Under the pieces are notes generated by a model. It was not told where the DNA came from. It searched no databases and saw only the letters and a list, made by a program, of their open reading frames with translations. A program made the position numbers and the translations under genes. A stretch of DNA of 64,000 nucleotides from Bacteroidota bacterium (GTDB taxonomy: Bacteria > Bacteroidota > Bacteroidia > AKYH767-A > OLB10): assembly GCA_016713445.1 (NCBI GenBank), contig JADJPB010000020.1:28937-92936 (forward strand), read 5' to 3'. Shown here piece by piece: positions 49,628 to 59,695 of this stretch (positions within the stretch are counted from its first letter, which is position 1; each line of letters begins with the position of its first letter).

Positions 49628-51926
49628 TTACCACATGAACAAATTTGATAGACGAGCTTGATAGGAACGCTCATTCACTGACTTCCTCTTTGCAGGTTTA
49701 ATATAACCGGTATGATTTCTTTTTTCCTTCATCGCATTCAAGACATAGTATACTTCTTGCAAACGATATTCTTCTTTCACCATTTCTGCATTCTCTACCA
49801 ACTCATTCTTCCCAGTCTCAGCACGAACTACGTATAAATTAAGGTCACTCCATTTCATGAATGGAATGGCTTCAATAAATTCTCCGACTTCAGGTGTATC
49901 GATAATCACTACATCATATTGAGTGCGCAATTCTGAAATAATATCTCTAGTTCGATTTGTTGCCATTAAGTGCTCCACCATCTGGTCAGATTCACCGGCT
50001 GTCACAACATCTAAATTCGGGATTGAAGTAATTTGTATAGCATCTTGCAAAGTACAATTCTGTGCGTAAATATCTTTCACGCCAAAACCATTTCGCACAT
50101 CGAAACTAGAAGCAATCATAGGATCATGACTATTTAAGTCGAGGAGAATTACTTTTTTATCTTGAGCCGCCAATGTTCTAGCCAATTGTGTTGCGACAAA
50201 CGATTTTCCTTCCCCTTTGCGGGTACTTGTAACTGTTATCACCATGGAAGCTTGTTGCGCATGATTCATATAGATTCGAGCAGCCAATGCATTGAAAGCT
50301 TTATATACGCTTTCATTCACTTTAAACTTTTGAATTTGTCCAATTACAGGAATTGACGAATCGGTCATCAAATCTTCCGGAGTATTTACAGAAGGCAACG
50401 TATAATGACGGAAATAAGCTAACATCACACCTAAAATTAAACCGAGCATCAATGCTATTCCCCAAACCACATCGGTTCTAGGCATCACTGCTGTTTCCGG
50501 AATTAATGCTGTTTCCAAAATACGATTGAAAGACACATTTACCTGCTGCGTGATAATAGCTTCAGTTCGTTTCTCAATTAAGAAATTATAGACCTTTTCA
50601 AATAAAAAATAATTTCTGTTTAACTCTTGAAGTGTACTTTCTTTTTCGGGCAATCCTTTAAAAGATGAACGTTGATCATCAATAGCAGCATAAATATCAT
50701 CCTCCTTCGACAACAATTTACGACGCGTATTATTCACACTTTCGATGAGATACGCTTTATGCTGAGCAATCTCTGTATCAATATTTTTAACACGATCATT
50801 CTCGGCTGTATACTTTTTAAGTAACTCATCGCGTTCGCGGATCTTTGCATTGTGCTTAGCGACACTTTCTGTAAATAATTGATCGATAACAGTACCATAT
50901 TCAGGTCCTGAAAATTTTACTTCACGATTTCTTCTCAAATAGTCGCTCATGTTTTCCAACACATTCAACTGCATATTTATATCTACTTTTTGTAAAGTAA
51001 GCTCTCCAAGTGTTTTGTAAGTAGCGTCTGTTTCTTGAGTGATATTTACAATTTCATTTTGGATACGATATGCTTTGATCGCGTCAGCGCATCTTCTAAC
51101 TCTTTACCTACAATTGCTATTTGCTGATTGATAAATCAACCGTACTGCTTGCCAAACTCTTCTTGTCTTCAATTCCTTGATCGATATACGCAGTAGAAAT
51201 AGCATTCACCATTTTAGAAGCTTTCTCCGGAATGGCATGCGTATAATAAAGTTTAATAATATTTACATCCTTATCAACCGCCTTTACTACGTACTTTGCA
51301 TTCATCATTTTGGAGGTTAACGCTTCCCTTGAGTAAACAATAAACGACCAATTCTCTTGCTTCATTTGAGGATGATACCGCAATTGTTGTTCATCCTTAT
51401 TGACAGTTATGCATACTCCACGATCACAAATTTGAGTTCCAAAAGCACCTTTTTTCTCTACAGTATTTCCAAATCTTTCATAGCTGATAAGAAAATTATT
51501 CCCTTCCAAAAATTTCAAATTACAATTCATGGAATGAAAACTACTGTCTGTAATTGAATAATCTACTAAAAAAGGAGCGGCATGATAAACTTCCTCTTGC
51601 TTTAATTCGCCTTGACGATAATATTCCACATGAAAATCTAAACGATCGAGCGCTTTTTCAAAAAGTGAACGTGATTTTAATACTTCTACTTCCGTTTGCA
51701 CTTTCGGATTCGATTTAAAAACGTCGAAGTCACGATACAAATTACTTCCCGACATTCCATCTTGCGCATCTTCTATACGTAGTGTTGCTGATGCTTGATA
51801 CTGCGAAGTGGCCATATAAAGGTAACGGGTAGCCGCTATTCCCGATAGTAGAATGCAAATAACAATGAGATACCATCTTTTTTGGAGCGGGTATAACATT
51901 GATTGAAGTGAACCAGGTGTTCGCAT
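49628..51926 (-). CDS. Wzc-like chain-length determinant and tyrosine-kinase-type ATPase (two frameshifts)
   Basis: About 767 residues. N-terminal Wzz domain with first membrane helix (WYLIVICILLSGIAATRYLYM), a long periplasmic coiled coil (residues 230-500), the second helix (DVVWGIALMLGLILGVMLAYF), then a cytoplasmic BY-kinase domain: Walker A TSTRKGEGKSFVATQLA, A' motif VILLDLNSHDP and Walker B VVIIDTPEVGEF. The tail has few Tyr (TGYIKPAKRKS, RSYQARL), so autophosphorylation may be limited. Frame breaks at 51133-51135 and 51074-51076, each short by one A/T; repair reads DFINQQIAIVGKELEDALTR then SKAYRIQNEIV. It sets chain length together with the export lipoprotein 2 bases upstream. Confidence 0.92.
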
Positions 51927-51927
51927 A

Positions 51928-52669
51928 TTATTTACTTACGGATACGTTATATACTAGAGCTAATGCAGTGAGCAAACTCGCTAATGGAATCAGTTTTGAC
52001 GCGAAACGATCGAAAGATTTATTTCGTCCAGGTGCTACATAAATTACATCCTTGAAGTTACCATCACTTCGTTGCTTGCCGCTTTGTTAAATCTACTCTA
52101 ATCGTTTCTATTCCTCTAATAATTTTTATATCGGTTGTTTTTGCATAATCTGTAAATCCATTGGCTTTTCCAATCATGTCCACCAATCGTACTTGATCGG
52201 TATGAAAAACATAATTTCCCGGACTTTGTACTTCACCAAGCACTGTAACTTGATTGCTTAACAAGCGCAAATTCAAAATTGGTTTTTGAATAAACTGACT
52301 ATACAAAGTCACTAACTTTTCTTCTGCCTTTAACAAGGTTAACCCTTCCAATTTTACTTTTCCGATTTGTGGCAAATTTGCATCTCCGTTTTCATCAATC
52401 TGCAACCACTTCCCAGCTTCTTCGGGTATGCTATAAACACTATGAACGGAACCGACGCTCAGTTCATCATGACCCCAAACACTTAGAGAAATCTTATCAC
52501 CAGGTGATAAAACTTTCTCTGAAATTTCGGTAGCAGATCCTTTCGACGTTTTGGTCGCATTTGTCTGGTACAAGGCGTACTTGTTGCAGGAGCTAAAGAG
52601 CAAGAGAATGATTAATCCAGTTACACCCAGCGTAGCAATTTTGAGTAAAAAATTTGAAGTTAATTTCAT
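51928..52669 (-). CDS. Polysaccharide export lipoprotein (Wza-like; one frameshift)
   Basis: About 247 residues. The start ATG 52669 yields a lipoprotein signal ending in LLLFSSC. It has the Poly_export domain (VLSPGDKISLSVWGHDEL, LQIDENGDANLPQIGKVKLEGLTLLKAEEKL) and a SLBB segment (QVTVLGEVQSPGNYVF, LVDMIGKANGFTDYAKTTDIKIIRG). Near 52083-52085 the frame changes; the restored end reads SGKQRSDGNFKDVIYVAPGRNKSF and a C-terminal hydrophobic helix (KLIPLASLLTALALVYNV). It is the outer-membrane export gate and first gene of the exopolysaccharide locus. Confidence 0.92.
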
Positions 52670-53024
52670 GGTAAGTCGGTTAGAGGCGTCAACACAGAGC
52701 AACAGCACATGCGTAATTAAACTCAATTTCACTCTTGAAGGTTACAATTCTGAACTATTTCTGCCATCTTCCTTAAAAATCATCGGAAAAAATAAAAGTC
52801 ATAACTTATTGAATTTAGGTGTTTTAAATGCCATCACAAATGGATTGTTATCTATAATACGTTCAATATCCACCGAGGTTACATTAAAATTGATCAACAA
52901 ATTGCCAATCCCTTACATCAACAGCCTATAAAACAGATCACATACCTGAATTATATTACCTTCCTAAAAAGCAACAAATCGATCTATTTTTTAACAATCT
53001 AGGTAGGATAAACACCTACAATAT
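52670..53024. other. Divergent intergenic region between the exopolysaccharide locus and dut
   Basis: About 355 AT-rich bases with no gene I can support. It must hold the promoter of the exopolysaccharide operon (reverse), but no TAnnTTTG or TAnnTTCG box stands out on that strand. The forward dut promoter begins at 53025. Confidence 0.5.
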
Positions 53025-53057
53025 ATTGCAGAGCGGCGTTTAAAAACATTAATTTCG
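53025..53057 (+). promoter_or_regulatory. Candidate promoter for dut operon, near-leaderless
   Basis: TTG at 53026-53028, 21 bases, TAATTTCG at 53050-53057, ending 9 bases before the ATG at 53067. The leader would be about 5 bases. Confidence 0.5.
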
Positions 53058-53066
53058 CTCCACATC

Positions 53067-53498
53067 ATGGAAGTAAAAATCATTAATCGTAGTCATCATG
53101 CACTACCTGCTTACGAAACTCCGGCTTCAGCGGGAATGGATTTAAGAGCTAACATAGATGCTCCCATTACTCTTCAATCATCTGACAATGTAATTGTTCC
53201 AACAGGTCTTTTCATAGAGTTACCCATAGGATATGAGGCCCAAGTTCGTCCGCGAAGTGGCTTAGCAGCAAAAAATGGAATCACCGTTTTAAATAGTCCG
53301 GGGACCATCGATGCAGACTACAGAGGTGAAATAAAAGTGATTTTAATTAATCATGGCAAACAGGCATTCACCATAAACGATGGGGAGCGGATTGCTCAAA
53401 TGGTTATTGCAAAACACGAAAGAGTAGATTGGAATGAATCTAATCAGTTAGAAGAGAGTGCCCGCGGAACAGGTGGATTTGGATCCACTGGAAAATAA
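53067..53498 (+). CDS. dut: dUTP diphosphatase
   Basis: A 143-residue trimeric dUTPase. All five motifs are visible: SAGMDLRANI, VRPRSGLAAKNGI, NSPGTIDADYRGEI with the catalytic Asp, GERIAQMVI and the C-terminal GTGGFGSTGK. It converts dUTP to dUMP, keeping uracil out of DNA and feeding dTMP synthesis. It heads a five-gene forward cluster that is widely conserved in Bacteroidota (nucleotidyltransferase, TPR, DUF4292, EnvC follow). Confidence 0.98.
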   Translation: MEVKIINRSHHALPAYETPASAGMDLRANIDAPITLQSSDNVIVPTGLFIELPIGYEAQVRPRSGLAAKNGITVLNSPGTIDADYRGEIKVILINHGKQAFTINDGERIAQMVIAKHERVDWNESNQLEESARGTGGFGSTGK

Positions 53499-53579
53499 AA
53501 CAAGAAAAATATTATTAAATCGAAATAAGCTCTTTTCATTTCAACAAAATTATTTAATCAAAATAAATATTAGAATTCT

Positions 53580-54581
53580 ATGAGAATCATCGTTCCAATG
53601 GCGGGTATGGGCAAGAGAATGCGTCCGCATACACTAACTACACCAAAGCCAGTAATTCCAGTAGCAGGAAAACCAATCGTTCAACATTTGATGGAAGATA
53701 TTATTCGCATGTGCAATCAGAAAGTAGAAGAGATTGCATTTGTTGTTGGTCATTTTGGTGAAGAAGCAGAAAAGAATTTAATTAAGATTGCTGAAGATTT
53801 AGGAGCAAAAGGAACAATCCATTATCAAGATGTTCCCCTCGGTACGGCTCATGCCATTCTTTGCGCTGAGTCCGCATTAAAAGGACCTGTGGTTGTCGCT
53901 TTTGCAGACACACTTTTTAGCGCCGACTTTAAAATGGATCCAAATTGTGATGGCGTTATTTGGGTAAAACAAATTGAAGATCCACGTCAGTTTGGTGTTG
54001 TGAAAACTACTGGGGATGCTACGATCACTGATTTTGTTGAGAAGCCACAAGAGTATGTTTCGGACTTAGCTATCATTGGAATTTACTATTTGAAAGATGG
54101 AGAATATCTCCGCAGTGAACTTCAATATTTAATTGATAACGACATCAAAGATAAAGGCGAATTTCAATTGACCAATGCGTTGGAAAATATGAAAGCAAAA
54201 GGGAAAATTTTAAAAGCGGGAAAGGTAGATGAGTGGCTCGACTGTGGAAATAAAGACGCAACTGTATATACAAACTTGCGAGTATTGGAGATGAAATATC
54301 CTAAAAATCATATTGCACCTTCAGCAAAAATTAATAATAGTGTAATTATTCCTCCTTGTTTCATTGGAGATGATGTAAGTATAGAATCATCTGTAGTAGG
54401 TCCACATGTAAGCATTGGGAAAAACACGAAAGTGACCAATAGCATCCTTAAAAACAGCATTGTGAGAGACCACACTCAATTAAAAGATGCAGGAATTGAC
54501 AATTCATTGATAGGAAATTACGTTCATTATCACGGCCAATTAAAAGACCTAAGTATTGTCGATTATAGTACTGAATCTTAA
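53580..54581 (+). CDS. Sugar-phosphate nucleotidyltransferase
   Basis: A 333-residue enzyme with the NTP-transferase signature PMAGMGKRMRPHTLTTPKPVIPVAGKP split here as AGMGKRMRPHTLTTPKP, followed by TAHAILCAESAL, VVVAFADTLFSADF and IGIYYLKDG. The C-terminal 70 residues form a short left-handed beta-helix (INNSVIIPPCFIGDDVSIES, SIGKNTKV). It resembles glucose-1-phosphate thymidylyl/uridylyl transferases and would supply an activated sugar, perhaps for cell wall or the exopolysaccharide encoded on the other strand. The nucleotide cannot be fixed. Spaced 81 bases after dut and 2 bases before the TPR gene. Confidence 0.93.
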   Translation: MRIIVPMAGMGKRMRPHTLTTPKPVIPVAGKPIVQHLMEDIIRMCNQKVEEIAFVVGHFGEEAEKNLIKIAEDLGAKGTIHYQDVPLGTAHAILCAESALKGPVVVAFADTLFSADFKMDPNCDGVIWVKQIEDPRQFGVVKTTGDATITDFVEKPQEYVSDLAIIGIYYLKDGEYLRSELQYLIDNDIKDKGEFQLTNALENMKAKGKILKAGKVDEWLDCGNKDATVYTNLRVLEMKYPKNHIAPSAKINNSVIIPPCFIGDDVSIESSVVGPHVSIGKNTKVTNSILKNSIVRDHTQLKDAGIDNSLIGNYVHYHGQLKDLSIVDYSTES

Positions 54582-54583
54582 TC

Positions 54584-56338
54584 ATGAAACTACACCGACT
54601 TTTTTACATCCTGCCTTTAAGCGTTACGCTTTTAATACATGCATGCAGTCCTGCCAAAAAAAGCACGAGTGCAGCATCGTCTCCTTCCAGCAAGAGTAAA
54701 AGCGAATTGACCGAACAACAACGGATCACGCTCACCTATACTTTTTTTGATGCACAAAAAGAAAAGGCAAGTGGAAATATTCAAGCAGCTGCAGATCTCT
54801 TTGCACAGTGTCTGCGATTAGATCCAAAGAATCATGCTGCTATGTTTGAATTAGCTGCCATCTATAATCAGAAAGGAAAAATTAATGATGCACTCTTTTT
54901 CATAAAGACAGCAGTTGATTTAAATCCAGATAACGAATGGTATGCAATGTTACTTGCAGATACTTATGAGAAAGCTGGAAAGTTTGCCAGCGCCATTGAA
55001 ATCTACCAAAAACTTTATCGCGACTTTCCAAATCGTATTGAATTCCTATTTAATGAATCAGATGCTCTCTTAATACAAGGAAAGCTGTTGGAAGCAATTA
55101 AAATTTATGATAAGATTGAAGAAAAATTAGGGGTATATCGCGACATGTCTGTGCAAAAACAGCGTATGTATTTGAAGTTAGGAAAAGTAAATGAAGCCGC
55201 TAATGAATTAGAGAAATTGATTACTTCAGAACCAGAAAACTTAGATAACTACTCCTTGCTAGTAGAATTATGGCAAGTAAATAATCAACCGGATAAAGCG
55301 AAAGAAACTATTCAACGAATGCAAAAAATAGATCCTGAAAATCCAGGAATTGCATTGGCATTGGCTGAACAATATCGTAGTGAAGGAAAGAAGTTGGAAT
55401 CTTTTGAGCAATTAAAAAAAGCATTTTCTTCCCCGCAATTATCAAACGAAGTAAAAATTAGAATTCTAACCAGCTATCTACCCTTGGTAGAAACAAGTCC
55501 GGAAATGATGGATCAAGCTTTGGAGTTAAGTAAAAGATTAAGTCAAACACATCTCGGAGAAGCCAACCCACAATCTGTTTATGGAGATTTTTTATCGGTC
55601 AACAAACAATATACAGAAGCAAGAGATCAATATAGATTGAGCTTAAGTCTCGACAATAAAAATCTTCAGGCTTGGCAACAACTTTTAATCTTAGAATCGG
55701 AATTAAGAGATTATGCAGCCATGGAAGAAGAGGCGGAAGAAGCGCTGGGTCTCTTTCCAGATCAAAGTTTATTGTATTTATTTAATGGTCTAGCTAAAAT
55801 TCAAAATAAAAAACATGAAGATGCAGCAAAGACCTTACTCAGTGGAAGTAAACTTGTTGTTGACAATGATCAGCAACAAATGGAGTTTTATTCTAATCTA
55901 GGAGATGTTTATGATAAATTAAAAAAATACACTGAATCTGATAAATATTATCAGAAAGCATTAAATATCGATGAAAGTAATGTATATGTATTAAATAACT
56001 GGGCCTACTATTTATATCTTCGGAATGAGCAATTAGAAAAGGCAGCAGAGATGTCGAAACGCTCCAATGATATTAGCCCTAATAATTCTAATTTTTTAGA
56101 TACCTACGGATGGATATTATACAAGCAGGGGAAATTCAATGAAGCTTTGAATTGGCTAGACAAAGCCAAACAAAACTCCAGTGAAGTAAGCGGAACCGTT
56201 TTAGAACACTATGGGGACACCTTGTATAAACTGGGACGAATTAACGAGGCGATTGAATATTGGGATAAAGCTAAAAAGACGGGCGATCATTCAGAGTTAT
56301 TAGACAAAAAATTGAGTGATAAAAAATTGTATGACTAA
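54584..56338 (+). CDS. TPR-repeat lipoprotein
   Basis: An intact 584-residue lipoprotein (lipobox LLIHAC) consisting almost wholly of tetratricopeptide repeats, for example NHAAMFELAAIYNQKGKINDAL, GDVYDKLKKYTESDKYYQKAL and NFLDTYGWILYKQGKFNEAL. It belongs to the conserved dut-TPR-DUF4292-EnvC cluster. Family members are thought to act in outer-membrane or envelope assembly, but the exact partner is not known. Overlaps the DUF4292 gene start by 8 bases. Confidence 0.93.
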   Translation: MKLHRLFYILPLSVTLLIHACSPAKKSTSAASSPSSKSKSELTEQQRITLTYTFFDAQKEKASGNIQAAADLFAQCLRLDPKNHAAMFELAAIYNQKGKINDALFFIKTAVDLNPDNEWYAMLLADTYEKAGKFASAIEIYQKLYRDFPNRIEFLFNESDALLIQGKLLEAIKIYDKIEEKLGVYRDMSVQKQRMYLKLGKVNEAANELEKLITSEPENLDNYSLLVELWQVNNQPDKAKETIQRMQKIDPENPGIALALAEQYRSEGKKLESFEQLKKAFSSPQLSNEVKIRILTSYLPLVETSPEMMDQALELSKRLSQTHLGEANPQSVYGDFLSVNKQYTEARDQYRLSLSLDNKNLQAWQQLLILESELRDYAAMEEEAEEALGLFPDQSLLYLFNGLAKIQNKKHEDAAKTLLSGSKLVVDNDQQQMEFYSNLGDVYDKLKKYTESDKYYQKALNIDESNVYVLNNWAYYLYLRNEQLEKAAEMSKRSNDISPNNSNFLDTYGWILYKQGKFNEALNWLDKAKQNSSEVSGTVLEHYGDTLYKLGRINEAIEYWDKAKKTGDHSELLDKKLSDKKLYD

Positions 56339-57165
56339 ACATCAACTTCCGCTTCTGGTTGGAATGATGTTTTTAATCTTGACATTTCATTCTTGTAAGT
56401 CGAGGCAAAAAGCAGTGACTTCTCCTACGACAATCGTTCCAATGGAAAATGAGTCGGTAGAAGAGTTAATGAATCGATTAGATTCAAGTGCATTCAAAGC
56501 AGAATGGATCAGTGGTAAAGCGAGTGTAAAAACGAATCAAGATGGCAACGAGACTTCTTTCAACATCACCTTGCGCGCCAAAAAAGACAGTGTTATTTGG
56601 ATTTCAATATCTCCTTTGCTCGGTATAGAAGTAGCTCGCGTAATGATCACACCTGATTCCGTAATGATGCTCGATCGTTTACACAACCAGTATCAAGTGA
56701 ATACCTTTGAAGCGATCAATAAGTTGCTTCAATTGAAAGTTAATTTTGAAATTGTACAATCTTTGTTATATGGAAATTTTTCGCTTACAAGAAAAATGAA
56801 AATAGATTCAACTCTGTTTACCTAGAAGAAAAATACTATATATTAAGCTCTTTAAACAAAAAGAAAATAAAACGCTCGCTCGAAGAAGGGGATTTAACTA
56901 AGTCAGTGATACAAGATGTTTATATTAATAATAACTTCTTTCGTATCTATAAAATGTCAGTACTCGACCAAAGAATAAACAAGAGCCTAAACATTGAATA
57001 CGATGATTTTCGCCAAACTGAGTTTGGGCAATTTCCCTTTAAATCAAAAACAAAAGTTAAATCAGAAAAGAACTTGAAATCAATATTGATTTCGGAAAAC
57101 TAAAAGTAGGAGAAGTACAGGAGTTCCCATTTAAAATCCCCGCTAACTTTGAACGTGTCCATTAA
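56331..57165 (+). CDS. DUF4292 lipoprotein (two frameshifts)
   Basis: About 278 residues. Start ATG 56331 overlaps the TPR stop; signal ends in LILTFHSC. The DUF4292 domain is visible as FKAEWISGKASVKTNQDG, DSVIWISISPLLGIEVARVMITPDSV and DRLHNQYQVNTFEAINKLL, resembling LolB/LolA-like lipoprotein-carrier folds. Frame breaks at the T5 run 56777-56781 (six expected, restoring NFFAYKKNENRFNS) and near 57072; the end then reads GEVQEFPFKIPANFERVH and a TAA at 57163. Probably works with the TPR protein at the outer membrane; biochemical role unknown. Confidence 0.88.
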
Positions 57166-58389
57166 AAAATATTTCAGCTTATATCTATTCTTCCTCTTTT
57201 TTTTGGGAAGCGGAATATCGTATGCTCAAAATAAAAAGGAATTAGAAAATAAAAAAGCGAAACTTCAAAAGGAAATTGATTTTACCAACAAGCAATTAAA
57301 AATTGTAGAAAAAAATAAAAACAGCACGGCTGAACAACTTTCTGCGCTACGTAAAAAAATTCAACTTCGTGAATCTTTAATAGGCACTATCAATGCTGAA
57401 ATATCTTCTATAGGAGGCGCAATTGCATCCACTTCAAAAGAAATAGTAAGCTTGGAATCCGACTTGCAGAAACTAAAGAGAGAATATGCGGTGATGATTC
57501 GTAATGCATACATGACTCGAAATAATTATCATTTACTCATGTTTATTTTTGCTTCCAATGATTTCAATCAAGCGTACAAGCGAATGAAATATTTGCAGCA
57601 ATATGGGGAATATCGCCGAAGTCAAGCAGCTGCTATTGTTGGAACACAAGATCAGCTTAATGGAAAGAAGCAAGAGTTAGAACAAAAGAAAAACGAAAAG
57701 ACGAGCTTACGCAATACTGAACAAAAGCAAAAATCAACACTAGAAAAAGAAAAAAAGATCAGGACAAACTATTAGTCAAGCTCACTGACCGTGAGAAAAA
57801 ATTGAAAAAGGATTTGGCGGCTAAGCAAGCGGCAAAGAAAAAGTTAGATGATGCCATCTCCAAATTGATACGCAGAGAGATCGAAGCTGCTCGTAAAAAA
57901 GCAACAGCTGCGGGAAAGAAAAATGTTACCAATAATAATGTTTTCACATTAACTCCTGAAGCGGCTAAACTCTCCAACAGTTTTTCTGGAAATAAAGGAT
58001 TACTACCGTGGCCGGTTGCAGAAGGAACCATTTCGAGCTTTTTCGGTGAACATCCACACAAAGAATTGAAAGGAATCATGGTGAAGAATAACGGTATTGA
58101 TATACAGAGTGGAAAAGGGAGTACGGCAAGAAGTATTTTCGAAGGTACAGTGAGCGGAGTAATCAATATTCCTGGTGCTGGCAAAGCGGTCATCATTCGA
58201 CACGGAGAATATTTAAGTGTTTATTCTAATTTAGAAACTGTAAATGTAAATACAGGAGATAAAGTATCCACCAAACAATCGATAGGAACGCTTGCAGATG
58301 CAGGAGAAGGCGCCAAAGGAGAGATTCATTTAGAGATTTGGAAAAACACATCTAAATTGGATCCTAAATCGTGGTTAGCTAGGAAATAA
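57155..58389 (+). CDS. EnvC-like murein hydrolase activator (degenerate LytM/M23; one frameshift)
   Basis: About 411 residues. Signal peptide (LYLFFLFFLGSGISYAQ), a long coiled coil to about residue 270, and a C-terminal LytM domain (LLPWPVAEGTISSFFGEHP, NNGIDIQSGKGSTARSIFEGTVSGV, RHGEYLSVYSNL, GEIHLEIWKN). The first zinc His of active M23 peptidases is Asn here (KNNGIDI), as in EnvC/NlpD-type activators, so it likely activates amidases at division rather than cutting wall itself. The frame breaks at the A7 run 57750-57756; eight restore KKDQDKLLVKL. No ATG fits: GTG 57155 or TTG 57149 must start it, inside the end of the DUF4292 gene. Confidence 0.9.
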
Positions 58390-58398
58390 TAATATAAT

Positions 58399-59041
58399 TT
58401 AAACCAATCCTTGATTGATTGCTTTTGCGACCGCTTCGGTCATACTCACAACATGTAACTTCTCATAAATATTTTTCATGTGTGAACGCACCGTTTCATA
58501 GCTGATATGGCAATGATCCGCAATCATCTTATAACTCATTCCACCCACTAAACAACTCAACACTTCCTTTTCCCGGTTCGACAATTTATAATCGGGAACC
58601 ACCTTTGCAACAGCCGCGGGTGGTTGTTGTAAAAAACCTAAAACTTTTCTTGCGACAGACGGACTCATGGGTGAACCGCCTTGGTATACCTCTACAATGG
58701 ATTCCAAAATTCTTTCGGGAAGAGTGTTCTTCAATATATAACCAGAAGCACCAGCACAAATTGCATTAAACACCTTATCATCATCTTCAAAAGAAGTTTG
58801 CATCAAAACATTTAGCTTCGCATATTCCTTTTAATAATTTTCACTCCTTCAATGCCATTTACTTTTGGCATTTCAATATCCATCATTACTACATCCGGTT
58901 GACAAGAATCTATTTTCTCCTTTATATCTACACAATCCATGAATGCACCCACCAATGTAAACCCAGGTGCATTTTCGATTAATTGAGATATGGAGTCAAG
59001 AAATAAATTGTTATCATCAAAATCGCTACTCTTATTGCCAT
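58399..59041 (-). CDS. NarL/FixJ-type response regulator (two frameshifts)
   Basis: About 215 residues. Repaired N-terminus starts at ATG 59041 and reads AIRVAIFDDNNLFLDSISQL, with the phospho-acceptor Asp in PDVVMMDIEMP and receiver end MQTSFEDDDKVFNAICAGASGYILKN. The C-terminal LuxR-type helix-turn-helix is clear: YKLSNREKEVLSCLVGGMSYKMIADHCHISYETVRSHMKNIYEKL. Frame breaks at the A4 run 59019-59022 (five expected) and near 58820 (one C missing, MPKLNVL restored). Its sensor kinase is not in the window. Convergent with envC, 9 bases apart. Confidence 0.9.
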
Positions 59042-59060
59042 ACATCTTTTTATTATCTCT

Positions 59061-59068
59061 CGAAATTA
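59061..59068 (-). promoter_or_regulatory. Candidate -7 box for the response regulator
   Basis: Reverse-strand TAATTTCG (complement of 59061-59068), 19 bases before the repaired ATG at 59041. No -33 element is obvious. The remaining 330 bases to the tatA promoter contain no gene I can support. Confidence 0.35.
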
Positions 59069-59397
59069 TGCTATTAGGTTGAATTTTCCGTTTTTTTCTT
59101 CAACAGCAATCAAATTTTTAGAGAACTGATGTCTACCATGATAATAATCAAGCTGCTTCTGAAAACTCAAAACGATAAAAGAAATGTAAAAAAACCTAAT
59201 TTGAACAAAATCTGTGCTTTTTCTAAACTGTAACACCCTCTTTACTTTAGCATAGAAAGAAAACAACGATGCTTTTTGGGCAATCTTCGATTTATATCAG
59301 TGTATTACTTTATATTCAAGGTCATTCAATATGCTGTTTTTCAATTATATGTAGAAATGATAGCAAATGGCATCATTAAAAAGGGCAAAAAAAATGC

Positions 59398-59405
59398 TAC
59401 CTTTG
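59398..59405 (+). promoter_or_regulatory. Candidate -7 box for tatA
   Basis: TACCTTTG at 59398-59405 matches TAnnTTTG exactly, 18 bases before the ATG at 59424. No TTG is found at the -33 position. Confidence 0.45.
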
Positions 59406-59423
59406 CCTTGTAAAATTCTAAAA

Positions 59424-59630
59424 ATGAATCTGACTATACTTATTGGATTTCTAGGAGGCATGGGCGCTCCAGAAATTATATTGCTACTTGTGGTAGTGTT
59501 ACTCTTTTTTGGTGGAAAGAGAATTCCTGAACTTGCTAAAGGATTAGGAAAAGGAATCAAAGAATTTAAAGATGCTTCGAAAGGAGTTCCCGCTGGAGAA
59601 GAAAGTAAAAAAATTGAAGATAAAGAATAG
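59424..59630 (+). CDS. tatA: Twin-arginine translocase subunit TatA/TatB family
   Basis: A 68-residue protein: one N-terminal membrane helix (APEIILLLVVVLLFFGG), the conserved FGGKRIPELAKGLGKGIKEFKDA amphipathic region and a charged tail. This is the pore-forming TatA type. Start at ATG 59424 follows the promoter box; an internal ATG at 59460 preceded by AGGAGG is possible but would shorten the helix entrance. It is a single-gene unit with a strong terminator. The window holds two likely Tat substrates (superoxide dismutase and glycosylasparaginase). Confidence 0.94.
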   Translation: MNLTILIGFLGGMGAPEIILLLVVVLLFFGGKRIPELAKGLGKGIKEFKDASKGVPAGEESKKIEDKE

Positions 59631-59644
59631 TTGATTTAAACTAT

Positions 59645-59682
59645 GAAAAAAAATGGAGACCACTTGGCCTCCATTTTTTTTT
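59645..59682. terminator. Bidirectional intrinsic terminator after tatA
   Basis: A-run, AAATGGAG, inner CCA...TGG, CTCCATTT, then T9. The stem also serves the convergent SRPBCC gene. Confidence 0.85.
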
Positions 59683-59695
59683 CAATTCTAATTAT

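Noticed and set aside
3618..58809. Programmed ribosomal frameshifting as the explanation for the many split genes
   Set aside because: The breaks occur in many unrelated families at positions where relatives are continuous, go in both directions, and lack shared slippery sites with downstream structures. Homopolymer sequence error explains them better.
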